From contig CACHEI010000008.1 of the NCBI GenBank assembly GCA_902578815.1, positions 1-64,000 on the forward strand: a DNA stretch of 64,000 nt. Direction: 5' to 3'. The position numbers were made by a program, and so were the translations under genes. The notes under the pieces are model-generated. The model did no database searches. It was not told the origin of the DNA and was given only the letters and a program-made list of their open reading frames with translations. This document shows, one piece after another, positions 1 through 9,277 of this stretch (position 1 is the stretch's first letter; each line of letters opens with the position of its first letter). Source of the stretch: an uncultured SAR116 cluster alpha proteobacterium (GTDB lineage: Bacteria; Pseudomonadota; Alphaproteobacteria; Puniceispirillales; Puniceispirillaceae).

Positions 1-1459
1 CGAGGCGGGCTATGCCTTCCTCTATTTTTTCGGATGAAATAGCGGAATACGAAATTCTAAAATAATTAAGAGGTGGTTGCTTTGGATGGAAAAAAACATC
101 GCCAGGCTCAATCAAAACACCTCTGTCCAGGGCCTTTGCCGCAAGCTTGCGAGAGTCCAACCATGTTGGTCCATTCACCCAAAAACTCGTGCCGCCAAAA
201 TGACTACCGGTCTGACTAAACAACTTGTACTTATCCATTGCTTCTTGCAAAGTAGAACGACGTGAAGCTAAGTGCCGCCGAAGCCGCCGAATTTGTACAT
301 CGTAATGGCCAAGTGCCATAAAATAGGCTAGGGTGCGTTGAGCGTGTCCGGGCGGGTGCCGCAACATTAAATGCCGAAGTGCCCGCGCTTCAGCAATAAG
401 GCTCTCAGGGGCAACTAGATAGCCAAGCCGCAGTCCTGGAAATACGGATTTGGATAGGCTGCCAACATAAATTACTCGCCCCTCGTCATCCAGTGATTTA
501 AGCGCAGGGGTAGCAGATTCTAAAAAATTCATTTCAAATTCATAATCGTCTTCAATTATCAACAAGTCATGCTGACTTGCCAGACCGAGCAGTTGGCGTC
601 TGCGTGAGGCAGGCATAGTGCGCGTTGTTGGGCATTGGTGACTAGGAGTGATAAAAACCAGATCAGACCCCTTAAGGACAGCCTCATCGAGGACAAGACC
701 GCCATCATCAACTGGCAGTTCAGCAATATTAGAGGTCCGCTTACGCAAGATGTCACGCAGGTCAGGATATGCTGGGTTTTCAATTACAACACGTTTCTCA
801 GAATCAACAATCAATTGGGCAACAAGGTAGAGTGCATTTTGTGCTCCAAGGGTCACGAGAATTTGTTCAGGGCGGGCCTTTATTCCACGGCCAGGTAAAC
901 TGCGTGAGCATATATAATTGACCAGCATGGGATCATCATTCATGCCAAAATCGCCAACCATATTTCCAAAGTTTCTCATCCCAAGGGCCTGGCGGGCGCA
1001 ATCACGCCACTCTGACATCGGAAATAATTCATTGTCTACCTGCCCATAAATAAATGGGTAGGGATACTCACGCCAATTTAATGGCTTTTGGACAGGTTGG
1101 ATATCAGTGCAAGATTGAACCAACTTACTCTCCCAATCGATCACACTATCGTTAGAACCAATCACATTGACCCGGTCTAAGGTCAGTTCGGAAACTTGTG
1201 AGACCGGCACATCATGACTGACTCTATACCCTGAGCGTTCACGTGGCTGAAGATAACCTGTGTCAACAAGGGCCTGATAAGCCAAAATGACTGTATTACG
1301 GGAAACTTTAAGTTGTTTAGCAAGGGCCCTACTTGACGGTAATTTATCTCCAGGCAAGATAGCTCGGGCAAGGATGGCCTCTACGACAGACTGTCTTATC
1401 TGTGACTGAAGACTGATACCAGAAGTGCTGTCCAATGTGATGACAATATGATCTTGCAC
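1..1459 (-). CDS. MocR/PdxR-type GntR regulator with aminotransferase domain (3' end cut by window edge)
   Basis: I translated this frame by hand; it has no stop inside the window, so the C-terminus lies beyond base 1. An N-terminal winged helix (about residues 10-75, with GDKLPSSRALAKQLKVSRNT and a YLQPRERSGYRV wing) is followed by a fold-type-I aminotransferase-like domain whose PLP lysine sits in VGSLSKSVFPGLRLGY. Such proteins sense PLP adducts of amino compounds and regulate catabolic genes. It is divergent from an omega-amino-acid aminotransferase, a layout like TauR or other MocR regulators with their targets. The start is probably the GTG at 1459, since no ATG fits before the helix-turn-helix. 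It probably controls the neighbouring aminotransferase; the ligand (beta-alanine, taurine or another omega-amine) cannot be told from sequence. Confidence 0.85.
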   Translation of the reverse strand, partial: MQDHIVITLDSTSGISLQSQIRQSVVEAILARAILPGDKLPSSRALAKQLKVSRNTVILAYQALVDTGYLQPRERSGYRVSHDVPVSQVSELTLDRVNVIGSNDSVIDWESKLVQSCTDIQPVQKPLNWREYPYPFIYGQVDNELFPMSEWRDCARQALGMRNFGNMVGDFGMNDDPMLVNYICSRSLPGRGIKARPEQILVTLGAQNALYLVAQLIVDSEKRVVIENPAYPDLRDILRKRTSNIAELPVDDGGLVLDEAVLKGSDLVFITPSHQCPTTRTMPASRRRQLLGLASQHDLLIIEDDYEFEMNFLESATPALKSLDDEGRVIYVGSLSKSVFPGLRLGYLVAPESLIAEARALRHLMLRHPPGHAQRTLAYFMALGHYDVQIRRLRRHLASRRSTLQEAMDKYKLFSQTGSHFGGTSFWVNGPTWLDSRKLAAKALDRGVLIEPGDVFFHPKQPPLNYFRISYSAISSEKIEEGIARL

Positions 1460-1512
1460 TGATTTGTCGCCATAAACTGTTCCAACAATTTGCTTAGCTC
1501 AAATTAAGCATA

Positions 1513-1542
1513 TTATCTGGCACCAGTTAAAGCCTTATCTGG
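1513..1542. promoter_or_regulatory. Candidate MocR operator: two TTATCTGG direct repeats
   Basis: The octamer TTATCTGG occurs at 1513-1520 and 1535-1542, 22 bp apart start to start (two helical turns), in the gap between the divergent mocR-like and aminotransferase genes. The first copy runs into the palindrome CTGGCACCAG (1517-1526). MocR dimers are known to bind spaced direct repeats, so the arrangement fits. Binding itself is inferred. Confidence 0.4.
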
Positions 1543-1686
1543 TTCTATTTGTTTGCCCAACTATCTAGTTACCTTTTTACGTCGTGTTATCGGATGAGTT
1601 AAAGGTCAACTTGCGATCTTTTTCTGATCTTCAAATGTTCCGCCGTAAAAACCACCCAAGCTAATTGTAAAGTGAGGATCCCAGAG

Positions 1687-3000
1687 ATGTCGTTTGATGT
1701 GAATTCACTCGAGGCCCATTGGATGCCTTTTACGGCAAACCGTGACTTCAAGAGCAACCCCCGCATGGTGGTCAAGTCTGAAGGTATGTATATGTGGGAT
1801 TACAAGGGTGGACAAATTATTGACGGTTCGTCGGCCTTGTTTTGCACGCCTGCTGGTCATGCGCGCCGCGAAATTGCCGAGGCCGTCTATAACCAAATGC
1901 TCAACAATGACTACACGCCGCATTTTCAGCTTGGTCATCCAGGGTCATTCGAGCTTGCAGAACGTGTCTGCAGATTACTTCCAGATGATTTCAATCATGT
2001 TTTCTTTACCAATTCTGGCTCCGAGTCCGTAGATACTGCAATCAAGGTCATTCTCGCCTATCACCGTGCGCGTGGCGAGGCGCAAAGAACCCGTCTAGTT
2101 AGTCGTGAAAGAGCTTATCACGGAGTCAATATGGGTGGTGTTTCGCTAGCCGGCATGATTAAGAACCGCGAGACGTTCGGACTCACTTTACCCAACATTT
2201 CGATGATTCGCCACACTTGGACCGAGCAGCAGCGCTTTGCCAAGGGGCAGCCACTAACAGGCGGTGAAATGGCGATGGACCTTGAGCGCATTGCAGAGAA
2301 CCTTGGAGGCAATACCTTAGCCGCGGTTTTCATTGAACCTGTTGCCGGATCAACTGGTACGCTGGTTCCACCAGTCGGCTATCTGGAAAAAGTCCGGGAG
2401 ATCTGTGACAACCACGGATTGTTGCTGGTGTTTGACGAGGTGATCACCGGATTCGGTAGAATGGGAACTCCTTTCGCAACTTACAAATTCAATGTTAAGC
2501 CTGACATCATTACAATGGCGAAAGCACTAACCAATGGTTCCATACCGATGGGTGGCGTTGCAGTAACTGACGAAATCTACAACACTATCAATGATGCCTC
2601 ACCAATAAATGCCATCGAATTTTTCCATGGCTACACATACTCAGCGCACCCAGCAGCGTGCGCAGCTGGAATCGCTTCACAGAAGATCTATCAAGAAGAG
2701 AGTTTGTTCGAACAGGCAGCCAGCATGGAGTCCTATTTCCTTGATGCCATCTGGAGCCTCGAGGATCATCCGATGGTTGCTGACATCCGTGGCATAGGCA
2801 TGATGGCTGGTGTCGAGGTACATCCCGGGGCAACACCCGGTGCACGCGGCATGGAAATGCAAAAAGCGATGTTCTGGAACGGGCTGCATATTAAATGGAC
2901 TGGCGACAATGCCATCATCGCACCTGCGTTTATTGCCGAACGCAAGCACATCGATGAGATAGTCAATAAATTCCGCAAAACGCTTGATCAGTTAAAATAG
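1687..3000 (+). CDS. omega-amino acid:pyruvate aminotransferase (beta-alanine/taurine-type, class III)
   Basis: This PLP-dependent class III transaminase of about 437 residues resembles the Pseudomonas omega-amino acid:pyruvate aminotransferases along its length. Visible marks are MPFTANRDFK near the N-terminus, FFTNSGSESVDTAIK for cofactor phosphate binding, VFDEVITGFGRMG with the PLP-contacting Asp, and ITMAKALTNG with the Schiff-base lysine near residue 279. It would move an amino group from beta-alanine, taurine, hypotaurine or a similar omega-amine to pyruvate, giving alanine and a semialdehyde. The ATG at 1687 is preferred over the in-frame GTG at 1672 because GAGG lies about 10 bases upstream. 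It is divergent from a MocR regulator and has its own terminator, so it is probably a single-gene unit. The exact substrate is uncertain. Confidence 0.88.
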   Translation: MSFDVNSLEAHWMPFTANRDFKSNPRMVVKSEGMYMWDYKGGQIIDGSSALFCTPAGHARREIAEAVYNQMLNNDYTPHFQLGHPGSFELAERVCRLLPDDFNHVFFTNSGSESVDTAIKVILAYHRARGEAQRTRLVSRERAYHGVNMGGVSLAGMIKNRETFGLTLPNISMIRHTWTEQQRFAKGQPLTGGEMAMDLERIAENLGGNTLAAVFIEPVAGSTGTLVPPVGYLEKVREICDNHGLLLVFDEVITGFGRMGTPFATYKFNVKPDIITMAKALTNGSIPMGGVAVTDEIYNTINDASPINAIEFFHGYTYSAHPAACAAGIASQKIYQEESLFEQAASMESYFLDAIWSLEDHPMVADIRGIGMMAGVEVHPGATPGARGMEMQKAMFWNGLHIKWTGDNAIIAPAFIAERKHIDEIVNKFRKTLDQLK

Positions 3001-3016
3001 ATATCTGTTAAAACAT

Positions 3017-3043
3017 AAAAAGGGGGACTCTGACCCCCTTTTT
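3017..3043 (+). terminator. Rho-independent terminator after the aminotransferase
   Basis: A perfect 10-bp inverted repeat (AAAAAGGGGG ... CCCCCTTTTT) with a 7-nt loop starts 16 bases after the stop codon. The A-tract and T-tract arms mean it could work in both directions. Confidence 0.85.
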
Positions 3044-3090
3044 GTATGAAATTAGTTTGACAAAGGTGCAAGCGCGCGCCGCAAAGACAC

Positions 3091-3198
3091 TTAGCCCTTT
3101 CCACGCCACGGAATGATCTTCGCAATTGCCCACCACATCACAAGATCAAAGATGAGTCCCAGCAATTATAAAAAAATAAATATAAATCCTACAATCAT
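3091..3198 (-). pseudogene. Remnant of a small or C-terminal membrane-protein segment
   Basis: The minus strand reads MIVGFIFIFL, an in-frame TAA at 3166-3168, then LLGLIFDLVMWWAIAKIIPW and a short basic end, stopping at 3091. The two halves share one frame and look like one hydrophobic hairpin with a basic tail, so this may be the end of a lost transporter gene. No ribosome-binding site is visible. The family is not recognised. Apart from this fragment and the terminator, 3001-3473 holds nothing that I can identify. Confidence 0.3.
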
Positions 3199-3473
3199 CG
3201 AATTTAGCTTAGGGGCTATCCAAACTTTGGCTGATTTCCTTAATCACTAAATCAATGTTTTTCACCTGAGTCGGTGCCCCTCAATATCTTGCTAATTCAG
3301 GAAAGCTGCCCCTCTATCTGGGATTGACACGAGATTGGAAATGATAGGTATCATTTCTTGTCTTGATCACCATATGATCAAGAGTAAAAAAAGCGCCGAC
3401 AGGCGCAATTCAAGTCCAGGTTAGCCGCTCGATAATCAGCATGGGTACCTGCCAGGAAAGAGGCACAAATATA

Positions 3474-4610
3474 ATGGACAACGAAATCGCTATCAGCGGA
3501 ACTGGTATTGCCGGGCTCGCCGCTGCCACGGCCGTCATCGCAGCAGACCGCAACTGTTTGCTCTTCGGACCATCCACACAGGTAATGAGGGGTGGGGTGC
3601 AACTTGCTCCAAATGGATGGGCCGCTCTATCGGTTTTGGGACTGGCACAGGATGTGCTTTCGCGGGCAACGCGTCTGCATGAGATCACCGTCCGCAGCCT
3701 GATAAATAGCGCGACGCTTGCAAGGCTGCCGCTCAAGGATGTCTACGCTAGTGTGGCACAGGCTGATTTGGCAAATATCTTTAAGCAGAAAATTGAGCAC
3801 TCTGACCGGTTTCGCCAGACTAACACAACTATTAAACAGACGAGCCTGATAAATGACGGTGTCAACATCATTGGCAAGGACGCAGGCCTTTATCATGTTG
3901 CTGGGCTGGTCGCCGCCGACGGCGTTGCTGGTTTTGGTCGCACATTTATTTCTGGCCAGTCTGAGGCAGAGGTAAAGGCCTCTCTGACAACAGACAAAGT
4001 GGCGTTGCGGTCAACAATACACTTATCTGATCTAACAAACTTTTTCTCTCAGGCGGTCAGCAATCTTTGGCTTGGCGACGGCGTTCATATTGTCCATTAT
4101 CCAATTGGCGATAGTTCGAACATTGTCGCTACCATGCCCAAAACACTTGCCTACAGCAAATGGCAAGAGCGGCTGTTCCAGCACAACTCACCGCTGCAAC
4201 TTCTTGCTGATCCAGCGATCGAATGGACCTCAACGCCTCTGCCCCGATCAAGCAACAGCATCTGCTGGCGACGCGGTACAGTGGTGCTTGCTGGTGATGC
4301 CGCCCATGTCATGCCTCCACATCTGGCACAAGGGGCGGGCCAAAGCCTTCAGGATGCGGCGTGTCTTATGCAGTCACTCACGCAATATGCCGATATCACA
4401 AGTGCCTTTGCGGCCTACGCCCGCCATCGATCCGGGGCAGTAGCAAAAATTACCCAGAAAGCTGACATATCAGGAAAAATTATGGCCTTTTCTGGGCTTG
4501 CCGGAAAACTGCGAAATGCGGTTATTGATCTGGGTGACAATCATCTTATTGAGGAATGGCTCGCAGAAGTATGGGCCAGCGACCCCGGGCTCCACGGTCA
4601 GGACAACTGA
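3474..4610 (+). CDS. FAD-dependent monooxygenase (UbiH/PHBH-like)
   Basis: A flavoprotein monooxygenase of about 378 residues. The N-terminal Rossmann motif ISGTGIAGLAAATAV binds the ADP part of FAD. GDAAHVMPPHLAQGAG near residue 280 is the second FAD motif typical of the UbiH/COQ6 and p-hydroxybenzoate hydroxylase families, followed by an SLQDA stretch. It would hydroxylate an aromatic or quinone-like substrate with NAD(P)H and O2. The ATG at 3474 is preferred because GAAAGAGG precedes it; an upstream ATG at 3441 is in frame but has no ribosome-binding site. It stands alone, convergent with the dioxygenase gene at 4679, so context gives no substrate. Confidence 0.82.
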   Translation: MDNEIAISGTGIAGLAAATAVIAADRNCLLFGPSTQVMRGGVQLAPNGWAALSVLGLAQDVLSRATRLHEITVRSLINSATLARLPLKDVYASVAQADLANIFKQKIEHSDRFRQTNTTIKQTSLINDGVNIIGKDAGLYHVAGLVAADGVAGFGRTFISGQSEAEVKASLTTDKVALRSTIHLSDLTNFFSQAVSNLWLGDGVHIVHYPIGDSSNIVATMPKTLAYSKWQERLFQHNSPLQLLADPAIEWTSTPLPRSSNSICWRRGTVVLAGDAAHVMPPHLAQGAGQSLQDAACLMQSLTQYADITSAFAAYARHRSGAVAKITQKADISGKIMAFSGLAGKLRNAVIDLGDNHLIEEWLAEVWASDPGLHGQDN

Positions 4611-4678
4611 TGCACACGCCGCGGGGCGTGCCAGAATAGCTTTCATCACTCAATGAATAAAACCAGCCATCCATCACG

Positions 4679-5782
4679 TCAGATAAGACCATTGACACGC
4701 ACCGCACTCTCATAATCCTCACGGTTTATGTAAGAACCGGCCATCTTACGTCGGCCACAAAAAGGACCACGACCATGCAGGACACGCCAATTGTCAAACA
4801 CTAGCATATCACCAGGTTGCAGCGTGTAACGCCATTGGAAGCGACGATCATTTGCAAGACGGTCAAACGCTCTAATACCTGCATAAAGCGCACGCATGTC
4901 ATCCCTTGGCAAAGTTATAGTATCGCGGTCGTAATTGTTGAAACTGACCTGTACCAGAATTCCGTCCCGGTCAGTCCGGAAAATGGGGCGCTGAGCCCGC
5001 AGAATCACGCCATCACCCTTATAGATGCCGGTGACATCAATGCGCGTGAGATCTGCATAGATTTCCGGAGTCAATCTCTTTAACTCGGCAGCAATGCAAA
5101 ATCCATCAACCATGATTGAGGCACCTCCCATCGCATCGTAATCCACGCAGAGCAGTATTTGCAGTCCGGGGGCGTCATGACTGTATGTGCCATCCGTATG
5201 GGGTCGAAGTTCTTTTGTTGTATAAGCAGAGTCCGACATGTTCTCATCAGCCTCGAATTCCCATAAGCCACCAAAAATAGTGTGCCTGGCGTAGCCAATA
5301 CGATCAGTTAAATCTGACACCGCAGCCATATTCCGGGGCGTTCCAGTGACCACGGCAAAGCCGTTTTTCGAAATGATGTCGAGCAACCTGCCCACACCAT
5401 TATCCGCTATCACCTCGAGGTGAGCTATTCGGATAGCATCATCTTCGAGTCTGGCAGCTTCCCAAATCGTCGGTTCAGGCATCGCCAACATGGGTGTGGG
5501 AAGAGCATAGGCTGCCAGGAAATTTCCCTCGTAACAAACTGAATCATCCATGTCTGGCCATTTAATCTGCAGCGCCATACCATTATTCACAAGCACTGCC
5601 GTAAAAGGCTTGATATTAGCATCAACCTCGCAGGTGAAGAGCTCTCGCTGATGGGATCGGCTGTCGAAGCTGATTGGATCACGCGCATTATCGCGCAACC
5701 AAAAATAATCAAAATCAGCAATACCACTACCAGAAATAATAACACTCAGACAATCGTCTTTCAGGGTCAAATCACTCAACAT
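4679..5782 (-). CDS. gamma-butyrobetaine hydroxylase-like Fe(II)/2-oxoglutarate dioxygenase
   Basis: A protein of 367 residues built like gamma-butyrobetaine and trimethyllysine dioxygenases. A small N-terminal DUF971-like domain (FWLRDNARDP, then His and Cys suited to Zn binding) precedes a TauD/TfdA jelly roll. HTDGTYSHDAPG carries the facial-triad His and Asp, and VLHGRGPF the distal His next to the 2-oxoglutarate-binding Arg. In the known family it makes carnitine from gamma-butyrobetaine. No carnitine catabolic genes lie beside it, so the substrate is open. The ATG at 5782 is chosen over a TTG at 5788 because AGGAG sits 8-9 bases upstream. Confidence 0.82.
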   Translation of the reverse strand: MLSDLTLKDDCLSVIISGSGIADFDYFWLRDNARDPISFDSRSHQRELFTCEVDANIKPFTAVLVNNGMALQIKWPDMDDSVCYEGNFLAAYALPTPMLAMPEPTIWEAARLEDDAIRIAHLEVIADNGVGRLLDIISKNGFAVVTGTPRNMAAVSDLTDRIGYARHTIFGGLWEFEADENMSDSAYTTKELRPHTDGTYSHDAPGLQILLCVDYDAMGGASIMVDGFCIAAELKRLTPEIYADLTRIDVTGIYKGDGVILRAQRPIFRTDRDGILVQVSFNNYDRDTITLPRDDMRALYAGIRAFDRLANDRRFQWRYTLQPGDMLVFDNWRVLHGRGPFCGRRKMAGSYINREDYESAVRVNGLI

Positions 5783-5985
5783 GGTCAAAGCTCCTTTGTT
5801 GTATCATTCTAGCCAATCATTAACTCCTGCGGCAAGTCCAGGCAGGCGGAAGGGGTTCTTAACCTGCCGCAGCGGCTTTATCTTCTTAAGCAGTCCTATT
5901 GGAAAACTGGAGACCGAATGCTAGTTTGCGCTAGAAATATTAGGCTACCTTTTTTCTACTATCGTAAAAGACAAAAGCTGGATCA

Positions 5986-6981
5986 ATGAATGACCACATC
6001 GCCAAAATGAAGCAGATGATGGCAAAGGTAAGACAGACCACGAATGAAGATGGATTTGTGGTTGCTGCGCTCTACAAATTTGCTGACCTGCCAGACTACA
6101 GAGAGATTCAACCAGGGGTTCAACAGTTGTGCAACGATGCTAGGGCGCTTGGCACCATTCTGATCGCCAAAGAAGGTTTGAACGGTACCATTTGCGCCCC
6201 TGAAACAGGTATGAGAACCATTCTTGAATGGCTTGCTGGCGAACCCCGTTTTGAAGAGCTCTCGCTGAAATTTTCCTTCACCACCGAACAGCCCTTTCTT
6301 CGTATGAAGGTGCGCCTGAAAAATGAAATTGTTACAATGGGTGTTCCCCAGATCAACCCTGCGCGAAAGACCGGAACCTATGTTGATGCGAATGAGTGGA
6401 ATAAACTGATTGCCGATCCCGACGTCATGGTGGTGGACACTCGTAACACCTATGAAACAGCCATTGGCATGTTTGAGGGCGCGGTCGATCCAAGGACCAC
6501 AAATTTTCGTGATTTTCCGGCCTGGGCTCAGGCGCTGGCAAAGCAGGACGACGACAGAAGACCGAAGAAGCTAGCAATGTATTGCACCGGCGGAATTCGC
6601 TGTGAAAAGGCCAGCGCCTTGCTGAAGGATCTAGGGTTTGACGAGGTCTATCACCTTAAGGGCGGCATTCTCAAATATCTTGAGGATGTGCCAGATTACG
6701 CTAGCAAATGGAGGGGTGAGTGTTTTGTTTTCGATGGCCGTGTCTCGGTCAATCATGACCTTCAACCGGGAAGATATGTCATATGTTACGCGTGCCGTAT
6801 GCCCCTGTCACAGGCAGAAATGACGCATCCGGATTTTGAGGATGGCATTAGTTGCCATCATTGCAAATCTACTCAGGACCCTGCACGTACCATACGTTTT
6901 GCCGAAAGGCAGAGACAGATCAAGCTGGCAAAGGAACGGGGCAAAGAACATCTCGGTGTCCCCCACCACAAGCAAAAATAG
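5986..6981 (+). CDS. trhO: tRNA uridine(34) hydroxylase TrhO (rhodanese domain)
   Basis: This is the UPF0176/TrhO family, which makes 5-hydroxyuridine at tRNA position 34 with O2. An N-terminal acylphosphatase-like domain is followed by a rhodanese domain with the active-site loop MYCTGGIRCEKA (Cys at about residue 200), then a Cys-rich tail (CYACRMP ... CHHC) that probably binds Zn. Its 331 residues match the usual length. It stands as a single gene, divergent from the dioxygenase at 5782. Confidence 0.93.
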   Translation: MNDHIAKMKQMMAKVRQTTNEDGFVVAALYKFADLPDYREIQPGVQQLCNDARALGTILIAKEGLNGTICAPETGMRTILEWLAGEPRFEELSLKFSFTTEQPFLRMKVRLKNEIVTMGVPQINPARKTGTYVDANEWNKLIADPDVMVVDTRNTYETAIGMFEGAVDPRTTNFRDFPAWAQALAKQDDDRRPKKLAMYCTGGIRCEKASALLKDLGFDEVYHLKGGILKYLEDVPDYASKWRGECFVFDGRVSVNHDLQPGRYVICYACRMPLSQAEMTHPDFEDGISCHHCKSTQDPARTIRFAERQRQIKLAKERGKEHLGVPHHKQK

Positions 6982-7081
6982 CTTGCATGCTGCTAGCTCT
7001 GGGCCGATATGTTGCCGTTCACAACTCAATAATGTGATTAATGCAATGTCCAGATGACATCCATTGTAATGGAGATCACCC

Positions 7082-8281
7082 ATGACACAGGCAGTTTTTA
7101 CTAAACCCTTCACCCAGCAGAAGGCCATCCCCGACACTGGTATTAAACGGGCTGTCTAAATCATCAAACGTGGCCGGCTGCACTGCTATGATCTGGCGGG
7201 CGATGAGGACAGCGAGGTCAGTTGCCTCGAGATGGAATATGCAAAATGGCAGGACGCTAACCATTGCCTCGCTTGCACCTCCGGTGGCTATGCGATCCAA
7301 TTGGCTTTGCGTGTCTGCGGCGTAAAGCAAGGCGACATGATACTTGCCAATGCCCATACGCTGGCACCCTTGCCGGTACCATTCACAATGTTGGCGCTTA
7401 TCCTATTCTGGTGGATATTGATGAGAACTACCACATCGACCTTGGGGATCTCGATGCAAAAGCAGCGGAAAGTGATGCCAAGTTTCTGTTACTCTCCCAC
7501 ATGCGGGTACATATTGCCGATATGGACAAAGTGGTCAAAATTTGCGCTACCCGTGGCATCTGTCTGATCGAGGATTGCGCACACACCATGGAAGCCAAAT
7601 GGCGGGGCATTTGGTCAGCCAATTTTTGCAAGGCCGTCACCTTCTCAACCCAGACATACAAACACATGAATTCCAGCGAGGGTGGCTTTCTGACAACGAA
7701 TGATGCGGAAATCGCCGCGCGCGCTGTTATTTCATGAGGGTCTTACATGCTGTATGGCCGACATGGTGCAATTCCAACAGAAGAGGTCTTTCAGAGGGTG
7801 CGCCTTCACTCGCCAAACTACTCTGGCAGAATGGACAAAATGTAGGCTGCGATGCTCCGGGCGCAATTGCCGATCTTTGAAGAAAACCTGAATCACTGGA
7901 ACACCCTGTACGACAGGTTGCATAATCGTTTTTCGGCAATGAATGGGGTGACTATGCCACAGAGAAAGCAGGATGAATTCTATGTTGGTTCCTCAATTCA
8001 GTTCCTTTCCAATGCTCTGCCAAAAGATCAAATCCCGTCATTTCTCGAAGCATGTGCTGCACGTGGAGTGGAGCTCAAATGTTTGGTGATGATCAATCAA
8101 AAGCCTTTACCAGCCGTTATGCCAGCTGGCAGTACATCGACAATCTGCCTGTTTTGCCCACAACATTGCGGGTTCGAAAAAGACAGTCGATATGCGGGTG
8201 CCATTGACCTTCACCATCAAGGATTGTGATCTCATCGCTGACATCATTGAAGACGAAATAACCCGTCTAACCGCTGATTGA
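7082..8281 (+). pseudogene. Decayed DegT/DnrJ/EryC1/StrS-family aminotransferase
   Basis: Joined across frames, the region reads as one sugar-aminotransferase-type protein: KPFTQQKAIPDTGIKRAV, then ACTSGGYAIQLAL, the PLP-site LIEDCAHTMEAKW, FSTQTYKHMNSSEGGFLTT with the PLP lysine, and a C-terminal SRYASWQYIDNLP. It is broken by TAA at 7157, TGA at 7735, TAG at 7843, and frameshifts near 7375, 8088 and 8175. Several lesions in different places point to genuine decay rather than a sequencing error. The original substrate is unknown, and no sugar or polysaccharide genes are adjacent. Confidence 0.88.
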
Positions 8282-8292
8282 GGGCAAGTTTT

Positions 8293-9273
8293 TCAAAGAT
8301 GGTCACGGCCATGGGGCGCGCAAAAATCCTGCTCCGGCCCAACCGGCACAATTCCAGTAGGATTAATGTTCAGATGGCTTTTATAATAATGATATTTGAT
8401 ATGCTTTATGTTCACAGTGTCTGCGATGCCAGGCATCTGATAGAGTTCACGCATGAAGCCTGAGAGTGCAGGATAATCGGCAATACGCCGGATGTTACAT
8501 TTGAAATGGCCAACATAGACGACATCAAAACGTACCAATGTTGTGAACAGACGCCAATCTGCCTCAGTCAGGGTATTGCCAAGGAGATAGCGCTTCTTAG
8601 TAAGACGCAACTCAAGTTTGTCCAGTGAAGCAAATAGCTGGCTGACTGCCTGTTCATACGCATCAGCGCGTGTTGCGAATCCTGACCGGTACACTCCATT
8701 ATTCACATTCTGATAAATGTCGGCATTGACCTCTTCAATCTCCGCCCGCAATGTCGCTGGCCAGAAGTCGAGATCATTTCCCGTTATGCCATCAAAGGCA
8801 CTGTTGAACATGCGGATAATTTCAGAGGATTCGTTTGAAACGATGGTTTTGCATTGCCGATCCCATAGAACGGGAACCGTAACGCGCCCAGTCGATTTTG
8901 GATCGCTTTGAAGATAGACCTGAGAGAGCCTTGCCATCTGCAGCACATCATCACCTGTTGCACCCTCGAAATCTGTTTCAAAGGTCCATCCCTCATCCAA
9001 CATCAAAGGATGCACAACCGAAACGGAGATATGCTCCACGAGTCCCTTCAATTGGCGAAAAATAAGCGTGCGGTGGGCCCACGGACAGGCATAGGAAACA
9101 TAAAGGTGATATCGCCCCGACGCAGCAGCAAACCCACCCTTACCACTTGGACCTGCGGAACCGTCGGCGGTCACCCAGTTCCGAAAGCGGGCGGTATCAC
9201 GAACAAAATGTCCATTGTTCTTCTTGGTATCATACCATTGAGGAGACCATTTTCCATCGATTAGCAATCCCAT
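8293..9273 (-). CDS. Glutathionyl-hydroquinone reductase (GST superfamily, YqjG-like)
   Basis: A 326-residue omega/xi-class glutathione transferase. A thioredoxin-like N-domain carries the catalytic CPWAHR motif (Cys at about residue 63), and an all-helical C-domain follows. The family reduces glutathionyl-hydroquinones, releasing GSH. The frame stays open for about 200 bases upstream into rpe, but the protein starts at the ATG at 9273, five bases after the rpe stop, so the two are probably co-transcribed. Confidence 0.9.
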   Translation of the reverse strand: MGLLIDGKWSPQWYDTKKNNGHFVRDTARFRNWVTADGSAGPSGKGGFAAASGRYHLYVSYACPWAHRTLIFRQLKGLVEHISVSVVHPLMLDEGWTFETDFEGATGDDVLQMARLSQVYLQSDPKSTGRVTVPVLWDRQCKTIVSNESSEIIRMFNSAFDGITGNDLDFWPATLRAEIEEVNADIYQNVNNGVYRSGFATRADAYEQAVSQLFASLDKLELRLTKKRYLLGNTLTEADWRLFTTLVRFDVVYVGHFKCNIRRIADYPALSGFMRELYQMPGIADTVNIKHIKYHYYKSHLNINPTGIVPVGPEQDFCAPHGRDHL

Positions 9274-9277
9274 GATT

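Noticed and set aside
3378-3736. Minus-strand frames opposite the FAD monooxygenase
   Set aside because: Shadows of the real gene; the plus-strand Rossmann motif is clear.
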